Positions 15,074 to 23,621 are shown, counted from the first letter of the stretch. The stretch is 32,749 nt of DNA from Betaproteobacteria bacterium (GCA_016868255.1 VGHN01000015.1:1-32749); one strand, 5' to 3'. Program-made: numbers and translations. The notes: generated by a model not told the origin, from the sequence alone.

Positions 15074-16180
15074 CTAAGCCTTGCTCTTTTCGAAGGCTTG
15101 AATGGGTTGACTCGCCGGGAATGTGATGACGTGATCGGCCTCCAAGCGAATGCCAATCGGCGCATCGAGCGGATGGTCATGGTGACTTGGCACGAGGGAA
15201 AGAACCTGTTCACCCCCCGGCAATTCAAGGGTGTAGAGAAAGTCTGCGCCCCTGAAACTCTTTCGAATCACTCTCGCCTGAAGCGGACTGTCGTCGTCGT
15301 GAATGACATCGTCTGGCCGCAACAACACCCGCACTTCTTTGTTCGAAGCGGATTCATTGCAACAGCATGGCGCCAGAGGAAGTTGACCGACCGCAGTCTC
15401 AACGCTGTGTTGGTTCTGACGGCCAGTGATCAATGCGCCCTCCCCGATGAACTTGGCAACCTCGGGGATGCAGGGCTCATGGTAGACATCGTAGGGTGAG
15501 CCCCATTGCGCAAGGTAGCCATTGAACATGACACCGAGCTGGTCGGCCATGGCAAAGGCTTCGGATTGATCATGGGTAACGAGGACAGCAGTCTGCTCGG
15601 CCTCCCGAAGAATTTCTCTGACTTCGCGGGCAAGCCTTGCGCGCAGGTTGGGGTCTAGGTTTGAGAATGGTTCATCGAGCAAGAGGAGTCGCGGTTTGGG
15701 TGCCAAGGCCCTGGCAAGAGCGACACGCTGGGCCTGCCCCCCCGAGATTTCATGGGGGAAGCGATCTTCGTAGCCCCTAAGACCCACCAATTCGACAAGC
15801 GCATCCACGCGCCGACTCTCTTCTGCTCCGGCGGACTTGGGACGGCCTGCGGTGAGGCCAAAGAGAATGTTGTCCTTGAGTGAGAGGTGGGGGAAAAGCG
15901 CATAGTCCTGAAAGACCATCCCAACACCACGTTTTTCCGGCGCCAGGTTCACCCCCGGCCCAAAGACCAACTGCTCACCAAGCCGAATTTGCCCGGTTGC
16001 GGGCGTTACAAAGCCCGCCACTGCCCGAAGAAGGCTGCTCTTTCCGCAGCCCGAGGGGCCAAGAAGACACGCAATCTCTCCGGCTGCAAGGTTTAAGCTC
16101 AGGCCCCGAACCGCAGGAAACTCGGATTTGGAATCCGGATAACGAACGGTGAGGGCATCGATCTGTAGGTCTGGTGCCAT
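15074..16180 (-). CDS. fbpC: ABC transporter ATP-binding protein, FbpC-like (ferric iron type)
   Basis: A 368-residue importer ATPase with Walker A LLGPSGCGKSS, Q loop MVFQDYALFPHLS, signature EISGGQAQRVALARAL, Walker B LLLLDEPFSNLDP and switch LVTHDQSEAF. The C-terminal regulatory domain has VRVLLRPDDV. The best match is FbpC/AfuC of Fe3+ importers; thiamine or spermidine importer ATPases are close relatives. A run of three cysteines (APCCCNE) near residue 275 is unusual and could be a metal-sensing site. Two starts are possible. I chose the second ATG (16180) because a -10 TATACT ends seven bases before it, implying a leaderless message; the first ATG (16186) is one base from that hexamer. 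Confidence 0.84.
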   Translation of the reverse strand: MAPDLQIDALTVRYPDSKSEFPAVRGLSLNLAAGEIACLLGPSGCGKSSLLRAVAGFVTPATGQIRLGEQLVFGPGVNLAPEKRGVGMVFQDYALFPHLSLKDNILFGLTAGRPKSAGAEESRRVDALVELVGLRGYEDRFPHEISGGQAQRVALARALAPKPRLLLLDEPFSNLDPNLRARLAREVREILREAEQTAVLVTHDQSEAFAMADQLGVMFNGYLAQWGSPYDVYHEPCIPEVAKFIGEGALITGRQNQHSVETAVGQLPLAPCCCNESASNKEVRVLLRPDDVIHDDDSPLQARVIRKSFRGADFLYTLELPGGEQVLSLVPSHHDHPLDAPIGIRLEADHVITFPASQPIQAFEKSKA

Positions 16181-16187
16181 ACGCATG

Positions 16188-16195
16188 AGTATAGT
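16188..16195. promoter_or_regulatory. Interlocked divergent -10 elements of fbpC and fbpB
   Basis: The octamer AGTATAGT contains TATAGT on the plus strand (16190-16195) and TATACT on the minus strand (16193-16188), each a 5/6 match to TATAAT. They end 8 nt before the fbpB ATG (16204) and 7 nt before the second fbpC ATG (16180). A single unwound bubble could therefore serve both directions, with both messages nearly or fully leaderless. No Fur-like box is evident. Confidence 0.5.
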
Positions 16196-16203
16196 GTTGC
16201 CAC

Positions 16204-17808
16204 ATGTCTCAGCGATTGTTTTTAACCCTGGGGTCGGCTCTTTTTATTGCCATGATCGGGCTCCCACTTCTGGCCGTCTTGGCCATTGGTCTCTCCGCGA
16301 TTGGAGAGCCTTCGGCACTCGATTGGCTATCCCAGACGGTTCTTCCGCTCTATCTCGTTAATAGTGTATTGCTCTGCCTTGGGAGTCTTTTGGTTGCATT
16401 TCTGCTCGGCCTTCCTCCGGCCTGGTTCGTCACCCAATACGAGTTCGCGCTTCGACGCGTAGTGGAGTGGTCGCTGATTATTCCCATGGCCATGCCGGCC
16501 TATGTCATTGCCTATGCCTACACCGATGCCTTGGATTACTCGGGTTGGTTGTCCGTGTTGGTGCGAACCGAGTGGTTGGGCATGGAGGCATCGGCAGGCA
16601 GAAGTTGGTGGCCAGAGATTCGCTCGCTTCCCGGGGCTTGCCTTGTCCTGGGGGCTGCGCTGAGCCCTTATGTCGCTCTGCTTGCGAAGTCCGCCTTCGA
16701 GGATCGGCAACTCAATCTAGCCGAGGCCGCTCGCTCGCTTGGCCTCAATAGCCTGCAAGCCTATTACCGAGTTGTGCTTCCCCTGTCCCGACCGGCATTG
16801 GTTGCCGCTGCGGCACTTGTCTTAATGGAGTGTCTCGCGGATTACGGAACAGTGGCCTTCTTTTCTGTTCAGACCCTCTCAACGGGACTCTTCAAGACGT
16901 GGTTCGGCTATGGTGATCGCAACGCTGCGGCCCTGCTCGGTCTACTCATGCTGGTCATTGCCATTGTCCTGCTTGAAGCCGAGCGACGAGGCAGGGGCTC
17001 GTCCTCCTTTGTATCCAAACCCGGAACCAGTCGGCCGCGACTTCCTCTTCAGGGTGGGGCAAGGGTCTGGGTCCCTTTTATTAGTCTTCTCGGTGGTGCA
17101 TTGGGATTTGTAATTCCCGCGTTGTTGTTAATGAATTCCGCAATGACGGGAGCCGAACCCATTGAATGGGGCCGTCTCATTGCACAGTCGGCCCAGACCG
17201 CTGTCTATGGCTTCTATGGAATTGCGGTGATCGTGCCCATTGCTTTGCTGCTGGCCTACGGGCAGCGGCTCGGTGGACTGGGCTGGTCTGCGGTCGCGCT
17301 TCGCTTAGCAGCATCGGGTTATGCCGTTCCGGGTCTGGTCGTTGCAGTGGGGCTACTTGGATGGTCCATGCTGTTTACGGAATGGGCGTATGCGCTTCTC
17401 GATTGGCGCATCACACTCACCACAACAATCATTCTGTTAATCGGTGGCTATCTCACCCGATTCTTCACCGTGGGATTCTCCGCGATTGAAGTCAGTCTGG
17501 GACGCATTACCGAATCGCTTGACTGGTCTGCGCGCAGTCTTGGTTTGTCGCCCCGAGCGGTCCTGCTTCGCGTCCACCTGCCTATCATGCAACGGGGCGC
17601 ATGGGTCGCGAGTCTCTTGGTCTTTGTTGATATCGTGAAGGAGTTGCCCTTGACGCTTGTCTTGCGTCCAATGAATGTCGAGACCCTTGCAACTGCAGCC
17701 CATCACTTCGCAAGCGATGAGCGACTCGCCGACGCAGCCGCTCCCTCTCTAGCGATTGCCCTGGTCGGGCTTCTTCCTCTGTTGTTTCTTGGCCCGCGGC
17801 TGCGCTGA
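16204..17808 (+). CDS. fbpB: Iron(III)-type ABC transporter permease, two fused permease domains (FbpB-like)
   Basis: A 534-residue permease with about twelve helices in two homologous halves, each with the EAA cytoplasmic loop: EAARSLGLNSLQAYYRVVLP near residue 178 and SARSLGLSPRAVLLRVHLP near residue 440. This fused architecture is that of FbpB/AfuB/ThiP. With FbpC it would import Fe3+ (or a related substrate) across the inner membrane. No periplasmic binding protein is encoded nearby, so the partner FbpA must lie elsewhere or the substrate differs. A -10 ends eight bases before the ATG and there is no Shine-Dalgarno. The last 20 codons overlap the end of ppk on the other strand. Confidence 0.88.
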   Translation: MSQRLFLTLGSALFIAMIGLPLLAVLAIGLSAIGEPSALDWLSQTVLPLYLVNSVLLCLGSLLVAFLLGLPPAWFVTQYEFALRRVVEWSLIIPMAMPAYVIAYAYTDALDYSGWLSVLVRTEWLGMEASAGRSWWPEIRSLPGACLVLGAALSPYVALLAKSAFEDRQLNLAEAARSLGLNSLQAYYRVVLPLSRPALVAAAALVLMECLADYGTVAFFSVQTLSTGLFKTWFGYGDRNAAALLGLLMLVIAIVLLEAERRGRGSSSFVSKPGTSRPRLPLQGGARVWVPFISLLGGALGFVIPALLLMNSAMTGAEPIEWGRLIAQSAQTAVYGFYGIAVIVPIALLLAYGQRLGGLGWSAVALRLAASGYAVPGLVVAVGLLGWSMLFTEWAYALLDWRITLTTTIILLIGGYLTRFFTVGFSAIEVSLGRITESLDWSARSLGLSPRAVLLRVHLPIMQRGAWVASLLVFVDIVKELPLTLVLRPMNVETLATAAHHFASDERLADAAAPSLAIALVGLLPLLFLGPRLR

Positions 17809-20016
17809 ACGACTGGAAGCACTGGAAGGGGTGGGAACGGCGACCTGCAGCGTATTGGCCAGTCGCTCCAAGAGTTCTTCCTGAACGGCATAGCGCCGAG
17901 AACCCTCGACACGATCGAGGGTATACGCCCCACTCGACTGCATCGCCCAACTCGAGGCATTGTCCCGCAGGTGCATCGCAAGTCCCTCCTCGAAAACCCT
18001 CTTCATTAAGTCTGGCTCTTCAATGGGACAGGCCAACTCGACGCGGCGAAAGAAGTTTCGATCCATCCAGTCAGCACTCGATATAAAGACTTGCTGGTCG
18101 CCGTCGTTTAAGAAACAAAAAATTCGGCTGTGCTCAAGAAAACGACCTATGGTGCTTCGCACTCGAATATTCTCGGAGAGCCCAGGGACGCCGGGCCGAA
18201 GCACGCAGATTCCTCGAACAATAAGATCGATCTGAACCCCGGCCTGGCTTGCCTCGTAGAGTGCCTCGACCACGGCCAACTCCACCAGGGAGTTCATCTT
18301 CGCGATGATCTGTGCGCGCTTGCCCAACTTTGCGTTGGCGCGCTCCCGGCGAATACCCGCGAGCACATTGGAGTGCAGAGAGAAGGGTGACTGCCAAATC
18401 TTCCTTAAGGCCTTTGCCTTGCCCAGACCGGTGAGTTGATGAAAAACCTCATGGGCATCGTGACAGATGGATCGATCGGCGGTGAACAGGCCAAAATCCT
18501 CGTAGAGCGATGCGGTCCTGGGGTGGTAGTTGCCTGTGCCAATGTGCGCATAGCGCTTGAGCTGATTCTTTTCTCGGCGGATGACAAGGCACATCTTCGC
18601 GTGGGTCTTGTTGCCGACGACGCCAAACACCACATGGGCGCCAACCTCCTCGAGCTTGGAGGCCCAGTTGATATTGGTCTCTTCGTCGAATCGGGCCATC
18701 AGCTCCACGACAACGGTGACCTCTTTGCCCGCCCTGGCTGCGAGAATCAGGGACTCCATCAGGGCAGAGGTCTGACCCGTGCGATAGACCGTCATGCTGA
18801 TTGCTACGACTTGAGGATCGAGCGAGGCTTGGCGCACAAAGTCGAGCACTGCCGAGAATGACTCGTAGGGATGATGGACGAGGTGGTCACGCCGTGCGAT
18901 TGCGGCAAAGATGTTTTCACTGCCCCAATTCAGTTGTGTTGGCTGAAAGGAGGGGAACTTCAATTGGGGGAGTTCAACGAGATCGGGAAGGCTCATTAGA
19001 CGAACCAGGTTGACAGGCCCCGGAACGCGGTAGCAGTCCTCGTCTGTAAGGCCATATTCCCTCTGCAGAAGGCCAAGAAGATTGGCGGTGATGGTCTCGG
19101 AGACCTCGAGTCGCACGGAGTCTCCGAACTGTCGCTGTGACAACTCGCCCTTGAGGGCCTCTCGAAGGTCTGTCACCTCTTCGTCGTCGACGAACAAGTC
19201 GCTATTGCGCGTCACGCGAAACTGATAGACGCCTTTGACTGCCATACCAGGGAAAAGGTGATGAATGTTGTCCTGAACTACAGAGCTCAACATCATGAAT
19301 CCATGGGGATGGCCCGAGACCTCAGGGGGAACGGGGATGAGTCGAGGGAGAATCCTTGGGGCCTGCACTACAGCGACATTGGCCTCTCGACCAAAGGCAT
19401 CTCGTCCTTGCAACTCGACGATGAAGTTCAGGCTCTTGTTAAGGGTCCTGGGAAAGGGGTGAGAGGGGTCGAGGCCAATCGGTGTAAGGATTGGCATGAC
19501 GTCCCGAACAAAGAACTGTCGGGCCCATTTCCGCTGGGCCGGTGTGAAGCTGGCAATCAGGTGGATTTTTACCCCTGATTTCTCGAGCTGGGGCAGGAGT
19601 TCATTGTTGAGAACCCGGTATTGCCGATCGACGATGTCATGCACCCGACGTTGCACGTCATCGAAGGTCCGCGCTGGTGTGAAGCCATCGAGGTCTGGCA
19701 TGTCTCCCGCGCCCTGCCGGATCTTGGCCTTAAGGCCAGAGACCCGAATCTCAAAGAGCTCGTCGAGGTTGCTCGAAACGATGCAGACGTATCGAAGCCT
19801 CTCGAGCAGCGGAATCGCGAGGTCCTCGGAGACACTCAGCACCCTCTCATTGAAGGCGAGAAGGCTGAGCTCCCGATTGATGTAGCGGCCATTGCCAGGC
19901 TGGGGGGTGGTCGAGATGGTGCCAGCAGGCTTTGGGCGGCGTGGGCCACGCTTGGCCTGGGCTTTGGCGCCCGACGCGGCTGACCCGGAGGCTTTTACGT
20001 CTCTCTTCTTCTCCAT
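17749..20016 (-). CDS. ppk: Polyphosphate kinase 1
   Basis: A 755-residue PPK1, which makes polyphosphate from ATP at the inner membrane. The N-terminal domain begins with NRELSLLAFNERVL, the hallmark of the family, followed by VSSNLDELFEIRV. The catalytic region near residue 470 has NKTHAKMCLVIRRE with the phosphorylated histidine, then HIGTGNYHPRTA. The last region has DWMDRNFFRRVE. Extra segments compared with family length are a basic, Ala/Lys-rich N terminus (about 40 residues) and a basic tail (AKKQQRKKPDQGNR). ATG 20016 is used; a GTG six codons upstream is possible. TACACT ends seven bases before the ATG, suggesting a leaderless message. It is divergent from ppx, so synthesis and degradation genes share a control region. 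Confidence 0.95.
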   Translation of the reverse strand: MEKKRDVKASGSAASGAKAQAKRGPRRPKPAGTISTTPQPGNGRYINRELSLLAFNERVLSVSEDLAIPLLERLRYVCIVSSNLDELFEIRVSGLKAKIRQGAGDMPDLDGFTPARTFDDVQRRVHDIVDRQYRVLNNELLPQLEKSGVKIHLIASFTPAQRKWARQFFVRDVMPILTPIGLDPSHPFPRTLNKSLNFIVELQGRDAFGREANVAVVQAPRILPRLIPVPPEVSGHPHGFMMLSSVVQDNIHHLFPGMAVKGVYQFRVTRNSDLFVDDEEVTDLREALKGELSQRQFGDSVRLEVSETITANLLGLLQREYGLTDEDCYRVPGPVNLVRLMSLPDLVELPQLKFPSFQPTQLNWGSENIFAAIARRDHLVHHPYESFSAVLDFVRQASLDPQVVAISMTVYRTGQTSALMESLILAARAGKEVTVVVELMARFDEETNINWASKLEEVGAHVVFGVVGNKTHAKMCLVIRREKNQLKRYAHIGTGNYHPRTASLYEDFGLFTADRSICHDAHEVFHQLTGLGKAKALRKIWQSPFSLHSNVLAGIRRERANAKLGKRAQIIAKMNSLVELAVVEALYEASQAGVQIDLIVRGICVLRPGVPGLSENIRVRSTIGRFLEHSRIFCFLNDGDQQVFISSADWMDRNFFRRVELACPIEEPDLMKRVFEEGLAMHLRDNASSWAMQSSGAYTLDRVEGSRRYAVQEELLERLANTLQVAVPTPSSASSRSAQPRAKKQQRKKPDQGNR

Positions 20017-20023
20017 GCGGACT

Positions 20024-20029
20024 AGTGTA
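20024..20029 (-). promoter_or_regulatory. -10 element of ppk in leaderless position
   Basis: On the minus strand TACACT (4/6 to consensus) ends seven bases before the ppk ATG at 20016. No Shine-Dalgarno sequence lies in the gap. The whole ppk-ppx intergenic region is only 31 bp, so this promoter is adjacent to that of ppx. Confidence 0.42.
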
Positions 20030-20035
20030 ACCACC

Positions 20036-20041
20036 TATAAT
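20036..20041 (+). promoter_or_regulatory. Consensus -10 element of ppx in leaderless position
   Basis: TATAAT is a perfect -10 hexamer ending six bases (CCGGCC) before the ppx ATG at 20048. Transcription would begin at the start codon. No -35-like hexamer is at the expected position, which lies in the first codons of ppk. Confidence 0.55.
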
Positions 20042-20047
20042 CCGGCC

Positions 20048-21562
20048 ATGGCTTCCGTCTTAGCTCCAAAAAACGACACTCCAGAGCTCGTCGCCGCGGT
20101 GGATCTTGGGTCCAACTCGTTTCACCTTCTTGTTGGTCGGGTTCAGCAGACACCACAAGGGCCTCAGATTTACCCTCTCGACAGCCTGAAAGACGTGGTG
20201 CGGCTGGCGGCGGGCTTGTCTGCCGATAAGCGATTGGATGCGAGCTCTCAGGCCCGGGCCATTGCGGCCCTTCAGCGCTTTGGTGAACGCCTAAGGGCGT
20301 TTGAACCCCAGCGGGTGAGGGCAGTGGCAACGAATACCTTTCGGGTCGCCAAAAATGGTGAGGCATTTCTTCAGACATGTGAGGCCGCCTTGGGGTTCCC
20401 CATTGAGGTGATTGCGGGCAAAGAGGAAGCCAGGCTCATCTACAACGGCGTGGCCCACAGCATTGCTGCGGACGGCAACCGACGGCTTGTGATCGACATT
20501 GGTGGGGGCTCCACCGAGTTCATCATCGGACGCGACTACGATCCCTTGCTGCTCGAGAGTGTGTTTGTTGGTTGTATTCGTTTCAGTCGCGAGTTTTTCC
20601 CTGATGCAGTCGTCTCACGGGCCGCATTCAAGCAGGCCGTTTTGGAGGCGCGACGAAGCATCGAAGTCATCACCACCGACTTCAAGCGAGAGGGCTGGCA
20701 GGCGGCGGTTGGTTCCAGCGGATCCGCACGCGCCATTTTTGATGTGCTCGAGGGAATGGGCGAGACCAATCGCCTCATGACACTCGACGGACTCGATCGC
20801 ATCCGCAGTCAACTCCTTAAGGCAGGGGCCGTAAGGGCCGATCAACTCCCTGGCCTGAAGCCTGAGCGAGCGCCAGTATTCGCCGGCGGCCTCTCGATCA
20901 TGATCGCGGCATTTGAAGAACTTGGCATTGAGTCAATGCAATTCTCTGATGGCGCCCTTCGACTGGGCGTTCTCTATGACGTGCTTGGACGATCTGGTCA
21001 GGAGGACATGAGGGCCCTGACGGTGGCGCAGTTCAAGCAGCGCTATCAGGTCGACGCCGGACAAGCCGCGCGTGTCAAAGGTCTGACCCAGGCGCTTTGG
21101 ACTCAAATTGCGAGCGGTAGCCAAGAAGAGCGAGATGCAATCATGCGGCTTCTGGGCTGGAGTGCGGAACTGCTCGAGATCGGGCATTCCATCTCTCACA
21201 GTAGTTTCCATAAGCACTCCGCTTACATCGTGTCCCAGGCGGATATGCCGGGCTTCTCTCGAGACGAGCAGCGCCTTATGTCCGCATGGGTTCTTGGCCA
21301 TGTGGGGAAACTGGCGAAGGTTCAGTCGACGGTTCCTGACCAGATGTCCTGGGCTGCACTTTTGTGTATTCGGCTAGCGGCGATTTTCTTTCGCAGTCGA
21401 AGCGATCGGAGTCTTCCACGGGTCGAGCTGAGCAGTCGGGCACGGGGGTTTCGCCTGGAAGTCGACCACGACTGGCTCGAGGCCTATCCGCTGACCTTGC
21501 ACACGCTTGAGCAGGAGCGGGCGGAGTGGAAGCGACTCGGTTTCGAGTTGGAGTTGGTCTGA
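20048..21562 (+). CDS. ppx: Exopolyphosphatase, Ppx/GppA family
   Basis: A 504-residue protein of the Ppx/GppA phosphatase family (actin-like ATPase fold). The first phosphate motif AAVDLGSNSFHLLVGR is at residues 15-30 and the second, VIDIGGGSTEFIIG, near 145. VRAVATNTFRVAKN and GSSGSARAI also fit. The C-terminal half (about 320-504) corresponds to the HD-like helical domain with LLEIGHSISHSSFHKHSAYI. It hydrolyses polyphosphate from the ends; a GppA (pppGpp) activity is possible, but the length and the divergent ppk favour Ppx. The frame stays open upstream to 19892, antisense to ppk; ATG 20048 after the TATAAT box is the sensible start. Confidence 0.94.
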   Translation: MASVLAPKNDTPELVAAVDLGSNSFHLLVGRVQQTPQGPQIYPLDSLKDVVRLAAGLSADKRLDASSQARAIAALQRFGERLRAFEPQRVRAVATNTFRVAKNGEAFLQTCEAALGFPIEVIAGKEEARLIYNGVAHSIAADGNRRLVIDIGGGSTEFIIGRDYDPLLLESVFVGCIRFSREFFPDAVVSRAAFKQAVLEARRSIEVITTDFKREGWQAAVGSSGSARAIFDVLEGMGETNRLMTLDGLDRIRSQLLKAGAVRADQLPGLKPERAPVFAGGLSIMIAAFEELGIESMQFSDGALRLGVLYDVLGRSGQEDMRALTVAQFKQRYQVDAGQAARVKGLTQALWTQIASGSQEERDAIMRLLGWSAELLEIGHSISHSSFHKHSAYIVSQADMPGFSRDEQRLMSAWVLGHVGKLAKVQSTVPDQMSWAALLCIRLAAIFFRSRSDRSLPRVELSSRARGFRLEVDHDWLEAYPLTLHTLEQERAEWKRLGFELELV

Positions 21563-21575
21563 AAAGGGTCTTGTT

Positions 21576-21604
21576 TTGCCAAGGGGGTGCAGAGCCAGTA
21601 ACAT
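21576..21604 (+). promoter_or_regulatory. Sigma-70 promoter of tRNA-Val/thrS
   Basis: TTGCCA (21576-21581) and TAACAT (21599-21604) are separated by exactly 17 bp, just after the ppx stop. Transcription would start a few bases before the tRNA 5' end at 21617 and continue into thrS. Confidence 0.65.
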
Positions 21605-21616
21605 CCGCATTTCGGC

Positions 21617-21693
21617 AGGCGCGTAGCTCAGCTGGTTAGAGCACCACCTTGACATGGTGGGGGTCGTTGGTTCGAGTCCAATCGCGCCTACCA
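21617..21693 (+). tRNA. tRNA-Val (anticodon GAC), CCA encoded
   Basis: Acceptor arms AGGCGCG (21617-21623) and CGCGCCT (21683-21689) pair fully, with discriminator A and an encoded CCA at 21691-21693. The anticodon arm is CCACC / TTGACAT / GGTGG, giving GAC (valine). The T loop is TTCGAGT. The thrS ATG begins only nine bases after the CCA. Confidence 0.96.
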
Positions 21694-21702
21694 TCAATTG
21701 AC

Positions 21703-23610
21703 ATGATCAACGTTACGCTCCCCGACCAATCCGTCCGGCACTTTCCAGCCTCCGTGACTGTGGCAGAGGTTGCGGCCTCCATTGGGCCAGGGCTTGCGAA
21801 GGCTGCCTTGGCGGGGAAGGTCAACGACCGCCTCGTTGACACCTCCTTCGAGATCAGCGAAGACGCCCGACTGGCAATCGTGACGGATAAAGACGCCGAT
21901 GGCCTCGAAATCATTCGTCACTCCACCGCCCACTTGATGGCCTACGCCGCGAAGTCTCTCTTTCCGGATATGCAGGTCACCATCGGGCCGGTCGTGGAGC
22001 ATGGCTTCTACTACGACTTTTCCTACAAGCGCCCCCTGACCCCGGAAGACCTCGAGGCGATTGAGGCAAAGATGAGAGAACTCGCTTCCAAAGATGAGAC
22101 CGTCAAGCGCGAGGTCTGGGCGCGCGACAAGGCCGTCGAACTCTTCGAGTCGATGGGAGAGAAGTACAAGGCAGAGATCATTGCCGGTATTCCCTTGAAT
22201 GAGCCGATTTCGCTCTACCGAGAGGGGGAGTTCGTCGACTTATGCCGCGGCCCCCACGTGCCGTCCACCGGTCGGCTCAAGGTGTTCAAGCTAATGAAGG
22301 TCGCCGGTGCCTACTGGCGGGGCGATCACCGAAACGAAATGCTCCAGAGGGTCTACGGAACCGCCTGGGCCAAGAAAGAGGACCTCGACGCTTATCTCCA
22401 CCAGCTTGAAGAGGCCGAGAGGCGCGACCATCGCAAACTGGGCAAGGCGCTTGACCTTTTTCACATGCAAGACAACGCCCCTGGCTTGGTCTTCTGGCAT
22501 CCCAAGGGTTGGACCATCTGGCAGCAGGTCGAGCAGTACCTTCGTCAGGTCTATCTGGATGCCGGTTATCAGGAAATCCGCTGCCCCCAGATTCTTGATC
22601 GCTCGCTCTGGGAGCGATCTGGCCACTGGGAGCACTACAAGGACAACATGTTCACTACCTCGTCGGAGAACCGTGACTACGCGGTCAAGCCGATGAACTG
22701 TCCCGGTCATGTTCAGGTCTTCAACTCAGACCTTCGTAGTTACCGCGACCTCCCATTGCGTTATGGGGAGTTCGGCTCCTGTCATCGAAATGAATCGTCC
22801 GGAAGCCTTCACGGCCTGCTGCGGGTCAGAGGGTTTACCCAGGACGACGGCCATATTTTCTGCACCGAAGACCAAATCCAGGACGAGGTGTTTGACTTCA
22901 CCCAGCGCCTCCTCAGTGTGTACGAGGATTTCGGCTTCACCGACGTGATCTACCGACTCTCCACACGCCCGGCCCACCGGGTGGGGTCCGATGAGATTTG
23001 GGACAAGTCCGAGAAGGCCCTGAGTGACGCGCTCAACCGTGTGGGGGTCGACTGGCAACTCCTGCCGGGAGAGGGCGCTTTCTACGGCCCCAAGATTGAA
23101 TACAGCCTGAAAGACTCCCTTGGACGCATCTGGCAGTGCGGAACCATCCAGGTCGATTTCAATATGCCAGCCCGACTGGGCGCCGAGTATGTGGCCGAGG
23201 ACAATTCCCGTCGCCAACCGGTGATGCTCCACCGGGCGATTGTTGGTTCCCTGGAGCGATTCATCGGGATTCTTATCGAGAACCATGCAGGCGCAATGCC
23301 TGCTTGGCTCGCACCGGCGCAGGTTGCGGTGGCCTCTATTACAGAGGGGCAGGCCGACTACGCCCAGTCGGTGTTTGAGTCCCTTCGCAGCGCAGGAATT
23401 CGTGCCCAGGCAGACTTGCGGGATGACAAAATCTCTTATAAAATCCGAGAGTTAAGCCTGCAAAAGCTTCCTTTTATTGCCGTTGTGGGGCAAAAAGAGA
23501 AAGAATCTGGTCAGGTGGCGGTCAGAGCCCGTGGGGGCGAAGACCTTGGAACAATGTCGAAAGACGCCTTCGTCGGCCTCGTGCTTCAAGCAATAGAAAG
23601 CCGCCGTTGA
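21703..23610 (+). CDS. thrS: Threonine-tRNA ligase
   Basis: A full-length 635-residue class II synthetase. An N-terminal TGS domain ([14 protein letters not shown], about 1-60) precedes the editing domain with HSTAHLMA near residue 73 and YYDFSYKRP. The catalytic domain has MNCPGH near 343 (zinc-binding Cys), [11 protein letters not shown] and, for motif 3, [14 protein letters not shown]. An anticodon-binding domain ends the protein. ATG 21703 matches the family start. There is no Shine-Dalgarno sequence in the nine bases between tRNA-Val and the ATG, so ribosome entry would be on the unprocessed tRNA-mRNA or on a near-leaderless processed message. A short hairpin with a T run follows the stop. 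It heads the translation operon. Confidence 0.97.
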   Translation: MINVTLPDQSVRHFPASVTVAEVAASIGPGLAKAALAGKVNDRLVDTSFEISEDARLAIVTDKDADGLEIIRHSTAHLMAYAAKSLFPDMQVTIGPVVEHGFYYDFSYKRPLTPEDLEAIEAKMRELASKDETVKREVWARDKAVELFESMGEKYKAEIIAGIPLNEPISLYREGEFVDLCRGPHVPSTGRLKVFKLMKVAGAYWRGDHRNEMLQRVYGTAWAKKEDLDAYLHQLEEAERRDHRKLGKALDLFHMQDNAPGLVFWHPKGWTIWQQVEQYLRQVYLDAGYQEIRCPQILDRSLWERSGHWEHYKDNMFTTSSENRDYAVKPMNCPGHVQVFNSDLRSYRDLPLRYGEFGSCHRNESSGSLHGLLRVRGFTQDDGHIFCTEDQIQDEVFDFTQRLLSVYEDFGFTDVIYRLSTRPAHRVGSDEIWDKSEKALSDALNRVGVDWQLLPGEGAFYGPKIEYSLKDSLGRIWQCGTIQVDFNMPARLGAEYVAEDNSRRQPVMLHRAIVGSLERFIGILIENHAGAMPAWLAPAQVAVASITEGQADYAQSVFESLRSAGIRAQADLRDDKISYKIRELSLQKLPFIAVVGQKEKESGQVAVRARGGEDLGTMSKDAFVGLVLQAIESRR

Positions 23611-23621
23611 GGCGTTTTTTT
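23602..23621 (+). terminator. Weak intrinsic terminator or attenuator between thrS and infC
   Basis: CGCC, a five-base loop (GTTGA, overlapping the thrS stop) and GGCG form a 4-bp stem followed by seven T. The stem is short, so termination is probably partial, which would allow read-through into infC. Confidence 0.4.

Noticed and set aside
22726-23286. A 186-codon minus-strand frame opposite thrS
   Set aside because: No recognisable motif and fully contained antisense to a conserved synthetase domain.
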